From assembly GCA_037962975.1 (NCBI GenBank), contig CM075675.1:9372001-9436000 (forward strand): DNA of 64,000 nt, written 5' to 3'. The position numbers and the translations under genes are program-made. This DNA is from Clitoria ternatea (lineage: Eukaryota > Streptophyta > Magnoliopsida > Fabales > Fabaceae). Numbering within the stretch: the stretch's first letter is position 1; each line of letters starts with the position of its first letter. Below the pieces are notes generated by a model. The model made no database searches and was not told the origin of the DNA. It saw only the letters and a list, made by a program, of their open reading frames with translations. Positions 35,140 to 48,439 of this stretch are shown here, piece after piece.

Positions 35140-35880
35140 TCATAACAAAATATATAGTTTTTATACTCTTCAAATGTTTTGGTTATAATAAAAATATTAT
35201 GTTATCTAATGTAATAATGTTTTAAAGCTGTCTAAGACATAATTACAGATAAATACAAACCATAAGTTAAGCAATAAAAAGTCTTAAATAGTTGTTTGAA
35301 TGTTTACTCAACTCAAACGTCTAGACTCAATTCAGACATTGTGTATGAAGATACTAAATACAAATCATAAGTCAAAGTTCGTGTTTCCACGTTGACTTAT
35401 AATCATTTTACCTTGGAGTAGTTTACAAGAATGCAATATGCCCCAATAATCTATTTCTAGTCTCTTCTTTCTACACATTTTACAAGATATACAATATTCT
35501 TTGATTTCTCTCTTGTAAAAACAGTTTAAGAGCTTTACTTCTTTCATACGGTTTTGTAAGATCAAACTCACCAGGTTTTTGTTAAGGACTTAGGATTTCT
35601 TTACTTCTTTGTGAAAATTGTAATAACCTGAATAAACTTAGTTAACAAAGAATACTTGGTTAATTAGTATAAAGAGGGATGATTAGTTTGGAAAGACCAA
35701 GTTGTGAAAAGAATATTTGGGATCCTAGTAAGTGTGGTTTGCATTTTGCTTAGTGATCAATTAATACAAACTAATGTTGGTTCGAATAGAGACTAGACAT
35801 GGCCTTAGTTAAGAGTTGAATCAACAATATAATAATTGTTTGTGTGTTGTTTTTTTCTTTACTTTTTTATAATTGTTGTT
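35140..35880 (+). repeat. SIRE-like copia LTR fragment (copy 1)
   Basis: It shares, in order and orientation, blocks with 40790-41780: ATAAAAATATTA, a TTGACTTATAATCATTTTACCT/TTGATTTTAACCGTTTTGACCT pair, GAATACTTGGTTAATTAGTA, CCAAGTTGTGAAAAGAATAT and GTGTGGT. These resemble LTRs of legume SIRE/copia elements. It is heavily decayed. Confidence 0.4.
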
Positions 35881-38190
35881 CTTGTTTTATCTTTCATTTC
35901 CAAGATTTTAAAAAATTCAAACAGAGCCTGAATTGTTTGTTAAATTGTCTTATTTTTCAATTAAACCTTTAAAAAAACTCAAACATGAATAGTTGTTTCT
36001 ACAAAAAAATTTGTTAAAATTTTAATTACACTGTTCAACCATCCATCTACCATTAACTTAACTTGTGTTTTCTCGAGTTCCACCCAAATATAAAAGCTAC
36101 AAATCCTTTTACTTTATTTTTCATCCAATTCTAGGCCTTTTACTAGCTCAAAAATTTCTAAGGTTAGTGTAGATATACTTTTAAAACACGCATGCATCCT
36201 TCTTCCATCCTATAAGCATATATGATATTAAAGAACATGTTCACCATAAATAGCACTTGTTCCATTTATCAATTTCAATAGTAACCTTCTTCCTTTAAAT
36301 ACATATCATACATGTTATCGTGAAAAACCTGGAACCCTGTCCAAGTTCACCTAACTTAATTTAGGCAACGAGGAACAAAGCTTGTGATAATTTAAGTTAA
36401 AGAGAAACTTTTGGTACACGCTCTCTAAGACATTTTTTCAAACACGTACTAACTCGTTAATCAGTTGAAATTTATTTGAAAATAATCGCACTTCTTTTCT
36501 AACGAGTCTAACATATGATTTCACACTTTCCAATAAATTTCAGCAGATAAAAAAGTGTTCCTAACCCTCCTCTAAATTCAAATTATTGCTTATAATCTTG
36601 TAAACAAAGTCACAAAAACAAAAAATGCACATAAAAGTGACATGCATTAATCCACATATATTGGCCCTAGGAAGTGTGGATTTGGGTCGGTGCTGTTGGA
36701 GGTTTGTATATGCAGTTAGAATTTGCATTCGATGATTTAAGAATTAGACTAATTATTAAACTGGTAAAGATATTGTTTAAGTAAACCATGATTAAATTAA
36801 AGTTTAATTGTAGTTGAATTATTAGTATTAAAAAATTGACATGAACTGATTACATAACCGGTTTACAGTTCAACTAGTCCGACTGGCTAGACTAGTTCAA
36901 TTTTGATAACAATGTTTTCATTTATCACTTTCTATACAGTTGTTTTTAAAATTAATGTAAAATGTATTTTTTTATCAGTTTTTATAATAAAAGATAAAAT
37001 AAGAATATTTTGCATCAATTATTTTAAAAGTCAATGTTAAAAATAATTTTTATACCAGTCAGTAACTGCACCCATTCCAAATCTAAGAAGTGTATTATTA
37101 ACCATTTGCTAAAATGCACCGACAATTTTTAACCATAGTTTACAGACCTTCTTATTTAATCTTTTTTGACGTCACCTTCTTATTTAATCTTAATGGGGCG
37201 TTTGTTATCTTTACATTTTCGGATAAATTTTATATCCGAAAATGACAAAAAAAAGATACTTAAGTAAATTTCAAAAATATGTTTGATTGTTATTTAAATA
37301 TCAAAAAATAAATTTTTATTCTCATTATAATTTTATTATCTTATACCAAACATGAAAATCTATTATTATCATCCAAATTACCTAAAAATATATAAAAAGA
37401 TATTACATCCCGAAAAACTTGTCATCTTGATCCTGTTATTAGGAAAAGAGTATATCCCCTCTAATTGATTCTTCAAAAAATAATATATTGCTCAATTAAT
37501 TTTTCAACAAATTTTGTAATTAAATCAATCTCTCGATATATAAATTAGATACTAAACTCTTCTTTTATGTCATTTTATTTTAATCTCTTGTTGTTGGCAT
37601 TTTATAATTTTATAGAAACTTAATTTGAAATTTTCGAAAACTAATTAATGTGTGATGTACTAATCTTGAGATAATCAAGAGTAGTTTTTTGGATGAAAAA
37701 AAGGCATATCAAAAAAATAAGGATGACCCATTTTTTTGGACAATGATGACCCGTTTTTGTTTTTGGTCGCCAGTGACCCAATTGGCTTTTTTTTTTTATC
37801 GATGCATTGGGCTCTTCTTGGTCCCTGACTGCGGTTTGTTTGAAATGGGAAAAGAGGGAGGGAAAAATATTTACATTAAAAATTATGATTAATAAAGTTC
37901 TCTACTAAATTTAAGGTGGGTCTAACATATAATTTCCAATGTAAACTTTTAACTTTCGTATTATTTAAAATGTGTCATGAGGACACACATTAGAAAAACT
38001 AATATTAGATATCATGAATATAAATAATCATCTCTAACTAAGATTCATATTATATATGTATAAAATTAATTAGTTTAGCTTATATTTAAGACAAGAGAGT
38101 ATCAATCACCTTTTTATGAAAGGTCTGTTTATTAAAAATTCTAAACAAATTTAAAGGCACTCAAACTTGATTTCTTCAAAGGAGACTAAG
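35881..38190. other. AT-rich intergenic DNA
   Basis: No convincing gene. Short ORFs only. Confidence 0.4.
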
Positions 38191-38364
38191 AGGGTGTTTG
38201 GTTTGCAGTTGGGAAAACGGAGTTGAGTTGAAGTAAAATTATTAAGGGTTGATATTAATTCTTCACGCCGTTCGAGACAATCAAAACTCCGTTGACCCGT
38301 AGAATCATTTTTCTCCTTCTACAAAACGCCGTTCCGTTGCCTACAATCCTCAACCAAACCACGC
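38191..38364. mobile_element. MITE with 5-bp target duplication CTAAG
   Basis: A 174-bp unit with imperfect terminal inverted repeats (GGGTGTTTGGTTT against GCGTGGTTTGGTT). It is flanked by CTAAG at 38186-38190 and 38365-38369. It has no ORF. Superfamily not resolved. Confidence 0.6.
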
Positions 38365-38369
38365 CTAAG

Positions 38370-40789
38370 GACTAATTTTGTGGAATATGGGGTGGAACGA
38401 TTCCCAAATAAACTATAGCGTATTTAACTTAACTAGATATATGTTAGATCACCATTATATAATATTAAATGTGGAAAATATCTTGATTCAATGTGAAAAA
38501 TATTAAAGCAGTGTTTAGGACAACTAATTTGAAGGGAAGGATTTGAATTCAATAGTTAAATTTTATGTTAGGATTCTTTGGGGCTGAATAAAATTCTTCC
38601 AAACCCTGTGTTTTGTGGAGCCACCTTCCTTACCCTTTTTATCCTTCTTATAGATTTATTCCTTGATAAACTCAATAGTATTTCATTTGTTTCTATTAAT
38701 GAGACAATTCAAACTAACACGTATATTAAGAAATTATAACTAACGTCAACGTTTTAAAAAATATGCATTCCCCTCTATTTATCTTTAAGAGACCAAACGT
38801 TGGTTACCTACCTTACCCATATGGTTAACATATTAAGGCATTAAAAAAAGTTTTAAGTTAGACTTGATTTCTTTCTTTTCACGCTCCTTGTTATGTTATT
38901 AGTGCGAAGGAATGAAGAGTCCATTCCCAACACGATGACGTGGACGTTGCTGCATCTTGACAGGGTACAACCTTTTCTTTCCATCACTCTTGTGCTCTAG
39001 GGTATAGAAGCTTTTGGCTATATAATACAGAAGATTGTCCACTGATCAAACAACAAACATCCAAGTCCCCTCACCTCTTCCTTCACCATCTCTAACTTTT
39101 GAATACATTCCCCCTCCACCTCATGAACAACAAATAGATCACTTTGCTGAGTTTGTTGATAATATGTTCATTGATCCTACAAATGGCTTCAATATTTTTA
39201 AAGTCATTCCTACCCTACTTACACAATACCTACACCTGATTATGTCCTTGAGATGTTTCTCACTCCACCTAATCAAGGCTGCCACACCCTTAGAACAGGA
39301 TTATGCGCTTTGATTTGCTACCTAAGGTGTCCTTCACTCCCATTGAAGTGACAAGCTTTAGAAGACTGGTTATCCATGCTGGATTTGGAAACCATTGGCC
39401 TACTTGAAGCAGAGTAGCTGAAGGTGTCCAAGGTGCTGGACAGAAATCCCTTCACTCCATGCCCTTTAATAACGAAGATAAAGGGAAAAGAAAGAAGGTT
39501 TGTGCCAGAATGTATCCTGCACCAAGGTATATGACTCCTTAGCAGAGAGCTACCATTATTAGAAGATGTGGCATAACTGTTGAACAATTTTTGTGGTGGA
39601 AGTAAAATGAGCTTCAAAGAAGAATGGATGAAGCATTAAGTTTTGGCTTGTCAAAAGAAGAAAAAAATAATACTTGGGCTGAGAGCTAGGTTCATAGGAC
39701 CTCTTACTAGAGTCATTATACCCTTAGTTATCCCTTTTACATCGTCTATGGGCAATTTAGACCTCCAATGATCCCTCCCAATAGATATTATTTGGTGTAC
39801 ATGCCACATGTTTCCTTCATGTATGAACCTTTTGTTTTTTGTGTTATAGAATGACATTCTTTTTCTTGCCAAATTGGTTCCTTGATACCTTGCTATTTCT
39901 TCTTTGATATCCTTAAACCCCCTCCCTCTGTGTTCCCTTGTTTTCGTCACCCTTTTGTTAGGTCTTTTTTTCCTTTCATCCTTTAATATTGTCCCTCTTT
40001 CATCTCTTATAGCTCTGTCCTTCACAATTGATATGTTAGAAAACCTGTATGTCCCCCTAGTACCTGTCATCATTATCACCATTGTAGAGCTCATGCTCCT
40101 GCTCTCGCTCCTAAGTTGAACAAACTACAAAGGAATCAAGTTGTGATCTTAGTACAACAAGTTGAGCTTCATAGGAAGTCATCAATCTTAGACAGGGTGT
40201 GTAAACCGAAATTCAACAAGGGATGGCTATGGTTCGTAGTGATTTGCTTGCTTCCATTGCTAATCTTTTCAACCCCCAATAGATGTGCCTTGAAGCAGTG
40301 TTAGGAAGACCTTTTTGCCTGATGACAAAAAAAGGAAAACATGTTGCATATTTTGCTTTATATTTTGCATGGTTTAATATTCCCAATGTACCCTCTTTTT
40401 GAAGTTTCCTAAACACTAATGCTAGTTTAATGATTAAATATCTTTTTCGATATAACTTATGCTTGCTTTACATGCTTTGAATGTTTGCTTTTCTGAGTTT
40501 TGCATGATGTCTATATCGTCTGAACTAATATATATGTTTATAACATATATATATTCCTAGCTATATACTTGTCTAAATTATAAAGGAATAGATATCCGGG
40601 TTATGGGGAGTATCTCAAACAACCTGCTGCATAGTTGCATGAACTCAATTAGAGTATATCTTATCACTCATCTCATAAATGCTTTATTATTTGTCTGTGT
40701 ATATAAATCAAAATAATATAATATTTGTCATCAATAAAAAATAAGGAGAATGATAAATCCTAAAAGAACATATGAAATTCTATGGACCC
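38370..40789. other. Intergenic DNA with a degraded, unidentified coding-like patch
   Basis: Around 39035-39350 the plus strand encodes a Pro-rich stretch (QVPSPLPSPSLTFEYIPPPP), then, after a frame change, TPDYVLEMFLTPPNQGCHTL. About 200 bases on there is MYPAPRYMTP and RATIIRRCGI. Stops and shifts interrupt it. I do not recognise the family. It may be an old transposon or gene fragment. Confidence 0.25.
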
Positions 40790-41780
40790 CTAAAAAGTTT
40801 TGATTGTGATAAAAATATTACATTATTTATTGGACTAATGTTTCAAGGTTGTTTAAGTTTAAAATATAGATAATACGAAGTGCAAGCCAAGAAACAAGAA
40901 GCTCTAAAAAGTTTTCTGAAGGTTTGAAGAACTTAGACACTTCAAAAACTTAACTCATACACCCCTTGAGGAAGACAATAAGTATAAGCTTGTCAAAGCT
41001 CATACTTCTATGTTGATTTTAACCGTTTTGACCTAGAGTATGACCATCCATCTACCCTAGCATTAAAAGGACTACCTAAACAAAAGGAGCATCCAACTAA
41101 TGTATGAAAAATGAAAGTGAGACAACCAAAAGACTACATAGAGTGATAATGGACAAATATGCTTTTCAAGTCATCTCAAAAAGCTTTGTCTAGATGTCAT
41201 AACACTCATAGATGAAGGCTTTTTCTTTCTCAACGTCTCTCTCTAAGAAGCCTATATATAAGCTCATTTAAAGAGTGAAACAACCAATTCACTTCATCTT
41301 ATAACTATTTTATGCTTTGTACAAGTTGGGCCATATTTTTTTTATTCTCTCTTATATAAAGAAATACTTATAGCTTTTCATTGTTTCATATCTTGAACAA
41401 TTAGATCAATTGTAAGCTCAGACACCTCTAAGGTTTTTGTAAAGACCTATGAAATTTTTTTTTACTATGAAGTTGGTTGAGCCTGAAGAGATTTATTTAA
41501 GAAAGAATACTTGGATAATTAGCCTAGAGAGGCCAAGTTAAAAAAGAATACTTGGCTAATTAGTATGGAGAGACTAAGTTGTGAAAGAATATTTGAGATC
41601 ATTGTAAATAAGTGTGGTCTGCACCTAGCTTCTTCATCAGTTTGTAAAAAATCATATTGTGTAGGGATTAGACGTAGCTTTGGTTAAGAGATGAACCAAC
41701 TAAGTCTTCAAGAGACAACCATTGAAATATCTATTTTTTGAAAATAATTTGTTGAAGTTTTTGAATGCACTTTTTAACCC
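40790..41780 (+). repeat. SIRE-like copia LTR fragment (copy 2)
   Basis: It opens TGGACCCCTAAAAAGTTTTG and includes GATAAAAATATTACATTATT, TATTGGACTAATGTTTCAAGG, a duplicated AGAATACTTGG.TAATTAG and GGGATTAGACGTAGCTTTGGTT. It is in direct orientation with 35140-35880, so the two could be the ends of one ancient element, but no pol is seen between them. Confidence 0.4.
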
Positions 41781-42390
41781 CCTTTCTAGTATGCACATAT
41801 GTAACCTTTAAGAAGAAGGAAAATAAAATATTAACTTGACTCCCATTAAAATTACAATATATATCTACCTTATTTTAGCTAAACATTACTCAACACTATA
41901 ATTTTTAAAACATAACAAATTGGAGAATTCAACTAAAAATTTGATCAACTAGTTACTAGTTTGGTCTATATAAACCATGACAGATTAGTGATACAACAAA
42001 TCTAATCAATAAAATATGAAATACTATGATATTTTTTTAATAAAAATATATATTGTTGAACAATACAAATTTTATCTACACAAAGAAAATAATACAAATT
42101 TATTAAAATTATTTTTGATTAAAAAATTACTTTTTATATTTTTATTTCAATTTTCATTGCTCTGAAGTTATAATACCATGCTTTTTATTGACTAGTTTAA
42201 TTTCTGATTTTTTATAACATTGCCCAATATCCGTACAAATGCCCATGGAAAAAAAAACAGAAAACTGTAAAAATTTCCAATTTCTAATTACCAGTCACGC
42301 CCCTGTAGCAGATAACAAGTTGCTCCTTGGATAAGGCTTTTTTTTCTTCTTTGGTGGAACTTCAGAAACTTAGCACTGAACTTCGTAACG

Positions 42391-45300
42391 ATGGCTTCCT
42401 CCGTTACCTCCTCATTCCAATTCAGGTCTAAACCCTAACTTTCTCTTCCTCTTCTTACCTCACTTTCTTCATTCCCGTGTTACATTTCACTTACTTTTGT
42501 TCAATGATGGTTGTGATTTTCAAGAGTTGCATAACTCTTAGAAGTAAAAACACCCATTATTGGGTTCTGCTCCCGTTTCACTTTTCAGCATCTAAAGTTT
42601 CAAACTATGAGAAAACCCTCTTAACTCTCACTGTTTCAGTATCTGAATGTGGTTTTGTTCCGGCTCTCAATTGGGTATGAAGGATTATATGCTGGCTCTA
42701 GCAATCTGAGGGTCTTTAATTAAATCCGGTGTTCTAGAGGATTTGGTTGTTGGTTATGAATATCTTGGAAATCTGTGTTTGAAATTCATTGAAATTGATG
42801 TTGTACTGAGGATATTTGATGGAATGCTTGTTAGTGACATTGTCAGGTTTAGAAGAATAATGACTCTGAATTTGTTTTCCATGTTTCCAGTGACATATGC
42901 AGTCTTGCATTCCAACAGGGAATTCATGACAAAATTGTTCATAGGCAATGTATTCATGCTTTTTACTAGTTACAAAACGGACTTTGGGAGATTGTTGTTT
43001 GTACCCATGTCTTATTACTTCAAAACTATTTTCTTAGTTCATTGCTTGCCTCTATAGAAACATCTTGATGTGACGCAAGTATTGTGTTATCATTTGATGT
43101 TGCACTTTACTTTTCCTCAAAATCTTGCTTTTTAGCAATATTCATTAGGCTATGAGGAGTAAGGTAATTTGAAATATACGTGGAACATCAACTTAAGTTA
43201 CTTAACCATGCCTTGTCTCCATTTCAGACACTCTTGGGTTTTGCTTTTCTCTATTTTCTTTTAATGTGTTCATATCATTCATATAATTTCTTACTTGATG
43301 AGAAGCTCATTAATTCAAACAAAGAAATTTACAGTTCTGAGAAAGTTGACTAGTCATTTGCTGTGCTGTCCTATTTCAGCAATTTGAAGTCTGTTTTCTT
43401 GGGTGATACAAATAAGCTCAGAGCGTCTAGTGTTCCTGCTGCTCATGTTGGCTTTTCTAGAAAGTCTATAGAATGTAAGGAATCACGAATTGGGAAGCAA
43501 CCAATTGCAGTGCCATCTAATGTTACAGTCAAATTGGAAGGACAGGATATACAAGTGAAAGGTCCTTTGGGAGAACTTGGATTAACTTATCCTCGAGAAG
43601 TGATAGTTAATTGGGAAGAAACAGGTACTTTAAGGGTTAGAAAGGCTGTTGAAACCAGAAGGGCCAACCAAATGCATGGTCTTTTTAGGTACTTCATTTT
43701 ACTTATTTTTTCGCTGTTTTAGAGTTGAATTTCAATACATGGTATTACTTCAAAACTATTTTCTTAGCAAACTCGAGAAATTGAAAGCATTTTTGTTTGA
43801 TTACATTTATATAGGATTAGGAAACAAGAGATGTTATTAATGTTCATGGCATAGTGATGGTTCTAACTAAATTTATCAACTGTTATTCATCTGTTCGTGT
43901 TGCTTTCTCATGAGTGACGACAATACATTATTTGAGTGGGTTGGTAGTTAGTAATATACTAATAATAATATTATGTTGTTAACAATTACTTAAAACAGGA
44001 AAGCAGTGATGCAGAATGGTTGACCTTGTAACTGAGGTTAAGTTATTTTTAACCATCATAATATTTAGAGATTTTGAGATCTTCTATCTTTGATAAGTAA
44101 TTTGCTTTTGCAAAACTATTACTACCTTCATACTTGAATATAAGCAACAAACAATTCATATTTGGTGGACCAAAAATATAAGCAAATATTAGCTAACTCT
44201 ATCCTATTTAGTGCCATCTTACCTAAAGTACCCTTATTTAATGCAATTTTTAATTTTCAATTTAGATTGAGTAAACTCCCTTAAACAAGTTTCAGTGAAG
44301 GGCACTGTAGGGGGAAAAGAACATTTTTTACATGTACTCAGTGATATTAAATAATGTTAACTTTTTTTATTAGTGCGTTTTTTTTTTTGCCTATATTCTA
44401 GTCTGAAGGTAGTATCTGAGTAGAATTTTATTTATGGCATTTGAATTAGAAATACCCCTTTAGGTACCTGCTTTATCCAGAATTTATTTTTATTAAAAAG
44501 AATGTCCTGTTTAGACTCACAAGAATTCATGAATTCAGATAATTCTTCATTGGAACCCTAAGGGTTCTTATTCTTGTACTTTGGTAGCCCGGTAAGCAAC
44601 GGTTTATAAGTTTTCCCATAACGAGAAAGAAATGATAGTAAGCTAACTGTATTGGGGATAGGATACCACTATCTTTAAGTTCTTGTTGAAAACTTCCATG
44701 TTGATGGTCCTCTCACTCCCCCCCTTTCTTAGCATGTGTGTATATGTGACGAAATATTTTTGTTTTATGCATCTTTTTAAAGGTGAAGGTGGAGAGATTT
44801 TCAATTTCATTCACTCTTTGTGCTACTATTTCTACAATTTAACCTTGGTTGTCTCAGAGATTTTTTTTTTTTGTTGAGCTTGAGAATAGTATTATCCTAA
44901 AGGTTTTAAGTTAGACTTATGCCTACATTTGTGAATAGTCTCAAAACTATTGTGCAATAAAGTTTCCATATATCCTTCATTCACTCTTCTTTTGTTGGTT
45001 GAGGAATTAACTCCTGTCGTCTCTTGGTTTGACATAGTGCTATCTTTATCTTCATTATAAATCATCATTGTCAAACTCTTGAGTCAACCCAAAGTTGTAT
45101 GGGTTTATTGTTTTAGGTAAAGAGATTGAATTATCTTGCTTCCAACTTTATTTTTTGATAAATTCAGGTAAACTTAGAAAACTTATGCAAAGTTACATAT
45201 ACTTTTGTTTGAGAAGGGAGTTTATGAGTTTGAAATCATAGGTAAATTTGCTACTAATTGACTCAAAATGACTGTTTTATATTGCCTACATCATCTTTAA

Positions 45301-45805
45301 AAGTAGCATAAAATACAACATTTTCCATGCTTTACACGCATGCAAGCTTAAGGAGTACATCGCAATTTGGATTCATACGCAAATATCAATTCTAACTATA
45401 TTTCATTTCTTTGATTCTTTATATATCCGTTCTTAACTCTTGTGGGGCTTGCAAATAAATGTTATCAGGACGCTTACAGACAACCTGGTTGTTGGAGTAT
45501 CAAAAGGTTTTGAAAAGAAACTCCAACTTGTTGGTGTTGGTTATCGTGCTATGGTAGAAGGAAATGATGTAGTGCTGAATCTTGGATTTTCTCATCCTGT
45601 TAGAATGACAATTCCTGATGGTCTCAAAGTGAAGGTGGAAGAAAACACCAGAATCACAGTTAGTGGATATGACAAGTCTGAGATTGGCCAGTTTGCTGCT
45701 TCAATTAGGAAATGGAGACCCCCAGAACCATACAAAGGAAAGGGTATCAAATATGCTGATGAAGTTGTAAGGAGAAAGGAAGGAAAAGCAGGGAAAAAGA
45801 AGTGA
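42391..45805 (+). CDS. RPL6: Plastid 50S ribosomal protein L6, nuclear gene
   Basis: Three exons: 42391-42425, 43380-43688 and 45469-45805. They join AG|C, giving serine, and AG|G, giving arginine, at GT-AG sites and encode 226 residues. The first ~40 are Ser/Ala-rich (MASSVTSSFQF) and are a likely chloroplast transit peptide. The mature part starts near RIGKQPIAVPSNVTV and shows both L6 domains. The C-terminal bacterial-type signature is PEPYKGKGIKYADE, followed by a basic tail. L6 sits at the base of the large-subunit stalk near the factor-binding site, so the product should serve plastid translation. The gene appears intact. Intron 2 is 1.78 kb and holds a Stowaway MITE. A second MITE lies 78 bp past the stop. 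A mitochondrial L6 is less likely given the bacterial-type length and transit peptide. Confidence 0.93.
44122..44412. mobile_element. Stowaway-like MITE in RPL6 intron 2
   Basis: A 291-bp unit with terminal inverted repeats CTACCTTCATACTTGAATATAAG and, on the other end, CTACCTTCAGACTAGAATATAGG. It is flanked on both sides by TA (44120-44121, 44413-44414), the Tc1/mariner target site. It is AT-rich and non-coding. Confidence 0.85.
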
Positions 45806-45882
45806 CGGGGGGTTTCATTTTTTCTTTTTTTATCTATCTCCTTTTGTTGCTTTTCCTGATTTATTTGTAATGGAAATATTAA

Positions 45883-46046
45883 GTGTCTGTTTGGTAATCC
45901 ATTGTGAAAATGAAAAAAAATAATCTAATGTTTAATATTATTTTTACACATCATTTGAGATAAGTAAATTTTTGTTGAGCTACCAGATCTCTTTTTTTCA
46001 TTAGTCAAATCTTAGTTTGGTTGGCTCAATAACGTACCAAACAAGC
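45883..46046. mobile_element. MITE just downstream of RPL6, target duplication ATTAA
   Basis: A 164-bp unit with ends GTGTCTGTTTGGTAA and, inverted, GCTTGTTTGGTACG. It is flanked by ATTAA at 45878-45882 and 46047-46051. Starting 78 bp after the stop codon, it may lie in the RPL6 3' UTR or supply its poly(A) region. The ends resemble those of the 38191 MITE. Confidence 0.65.
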
Positions 46047-46051
46047 ATTAA

Positions 46052-47350
46052 ATACACTAAATAAAAGAAGTTCTTAATCGTTGAAATATACTAGAATTAT
46101 TTTTGCCTTTGGTATTTTTAAGCATAGCAATAATTTCCTGTCATTATAGTGTGAGCATGATAACAACTGTGAATGAATCATCAATCATGTTTATTGTTAA
46201 AAGCTACCTTTCCTTGGTATAAATTTAAACAAGAAGCATGCACCGAGAGGGTGGCTGCTCATCATTTGAGAAATTGAGGGTGCATTTGTCAACCTTATAA
46301 ATGATGGAAAACTTTGATATCAATGGATAAGAACTTTGAGGAAAAGTGAAGTGTGTACATTTTAAAAGTTTTTTATATCCATTTAAAATATATAAATTAG
46401 AGATAAGAGACATTATTTACATTCGAGCAATCTGACTAGAGCCATATTATTGTTATGCTTACAACTCCTTAAAATTATGAACCAAACACATAGTCTCACT
46501 GCCTTTTATCAAGCTATTTTTTCTTCAATGTTTCAATGTACGTTATGGTTTCAATGTATGTTTTTCGCAAGTAATGTTTCAATACCTAACTTATTCTTCA
46601 ATCTTCAATGTTCCAATGGTCAAATAGTGAAAAATCACTTTTAATACCAGTTATGTTGGGCTTATAATACCGGTTTTGATGCTGATATTAAAAACACCTA
46701 TTATCAAAGGTCCACACTTTTGACATCTGTTAATTAACAAAAGTGAAATGTCATTTACTTTTCAGATATGATGTTTTCATAACTGGTGTTAATTGTCACT
46801 TTTCGCACACACTGTTATCCAAAAACCGGTATGAAATGTTGCATTCATGAACATTTCTTGGTTATTCACAAATGGTGTGAAATGTCCTAAACATCTGGTG
46901 TTTTTTAAAACCCGGTGTCAAATGCCACCTTCAACACCCAGTTCATTTTCACAGCCTGTGTTAAACATCTAGGTTTATTTGGGTTATAGATTTCATTTCA
47001 TTATCTTGTCAACCTGTTTTCTTTTTATTCATCTACCTTATCATTGATGTATATAGGAAGCGATGCTAGTCACGATCTGACATGCTCGACAGCCAATTTT
47101 CGATGAACCTCTCCCTCTGACTTACTTAGCATTATTAAACAAGTCTTTGTTTGCTAAAATATTTAAACAAGTTGAAAACTAAAAACAATAACTAAAATAT
47201 TCCTTAATTTACAGTTTAAATAGGTACTGTTTTTAACTATTAAATGCTACTTTTAAGTATCGTTTTTTAATTTTAGCGAAACCTCTTTATATTTTATTGT
47301 TTATTTATATTTTTAATTAATCATTCTTAATACTACCCTTGTAACATCCG
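46052..47350. other. Intergenic DNA with a cluster of ACCGGT-type short repeats
   Basis: 46630-46980 has repeated words such as AATACCGGTTTTG, AAACCGGTATGAAATG, GGTGTGAAATGTC and CCCGGTGTCAAATG in both orientations. This is like the subterminal region of a CACTA or other DNA transposon, but no CACTA terminus or target duplication was found. The rest is AT-rich without genes. Confidence 0.35.
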
Positions 47351-48340
47351 TTTGGTTTTAATAATTCAATTCTTTCTCCTCTCTCTGATCTCTCTTTTCT
47401 CTGTATCAATTCACTCTCTGTCCAGACCCCTCCTTTTTATTTTTAATACTCACCACTATTTTTTTCAACTCTCAAAATCACACTTACTCTCCTTCTCTTT
47501 ATCTGTGTGCTCTCTTGTTCTTTATTCAGCCTCAGGACCCCCTTTTATTTTATTTTTTTTATTCTCACCGTCTCACTCTATCTCTTATCACACTCTTTTC
47601 TTTTCTTTTCTTTTCTTTTTTATTTCCCAGCATGCATGGACCCCCTTTTTACACTCTAGTTATGTAGTGTTTGGTATGAGAGATCTTTTTAAGTGAGATT
47701 CCCGGAAATATGTTTCTCAGGAATGTGTTTCTTGGGTAATTTATTTCTCATGTTTGGTATTAAAAAAACTTACCGAGAATCTTTTTTGTTTCTCCCATTC
47801 CCATGTTTGGTATTAAAAAAACTTACCCGGAGATCTTTGTTTTATGAGGATTTGGGAAGAAAATAAGGGCATTTTTGTCCTAAAATTTATATTCCCGGGA
47901 ATGTATAGGATACCCACATGTTGAAATGGGAAAGTGAAGTTTTTAATTTTTTTTCATAATTAAGTTTCCTGAGAATCTCACATTTCTGGGAATATTTTTC
48001 TTTATCTCATACCAAGCATGGGTAAGAAAATATTTTAAGTAACATTTCCAGGAAAATTTAAAGATCCCCCGTACCAAACACCACCACGCTCTCTGATCAC
48101 TCTTACTTTACTCCCTTCCGCATCTCACTTTCGTCTCCCTCACGTCCCTCTCTCGCGTCTCACACTCTCTCCTTCCCACGTCTCAATCTTCTTCAATCAC
48201 TCTCATATCACTGTCCCTCTTTCTCTTCGTACGCTCTCTCTCTCTCTCGTAGCCTTCATCTCCGTTGAACTCTCTCCCTCTAATGCGTGCCTTTTTCTTT
48301 CTCCTTCGTGACTCTCTCCCCTCTTACATGTCCTCCTCTC
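47351..48340. repeat. Pyrimidine-rich tract interrupted by a MITE
   Basis: The plus strand is strongly C/T-biased at 47370-47660 and 48085-48340, with CTTTT and CT microsatellites (about 47595-47620, 48233-48250). The two halves look like one tract split by the MITE between them. ORFs here are low-complexity artefacts. Confidence 0.6.
47667..48081. mobile_element. MITE-like inverted-repeat element
   Basis: The ends are GTGTTTGGTATGAGAGATCTTT and, inverted, GTGTTTGGTACGGGGGATCTTT. Further inverted similarity runs inward (CCGGAAATAT, AGGAAAT). An internal duplication of CATGTTTGGTATTAAAAAAAC occurs at about 47750 and 47802. No target duplication could be recognised. Confidence 0.65.
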
Positions 48341-48439
48341 GGCGTGATCTCTTTCTCAGCCACGGTGTGCATGGCGCCCGTGGTCTCTAGATCACCATGC
48401 ATGCCATGATCGGCGCCTGGTGGCGTTGAAAAACAAGGT

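Noticed and set aside
39651..40416. ORFs around 40 kb on both strands
   Set aside because: No recognisable domain. Frames overlap each other and composition is not gene-like.
46630..46980. CACTA-like subterminal repeat array
   Set aside because: Repeated CCGGT words are present but no CACTA or TAGTG end, target duplication or transposase is nearby. Kept only as a described region.
47352..47696. 114-residue Ser/Leu/Phe-rich ORF
   Set aside because: Low-complexity translation of a pyrimidine tract. No start context or homology.
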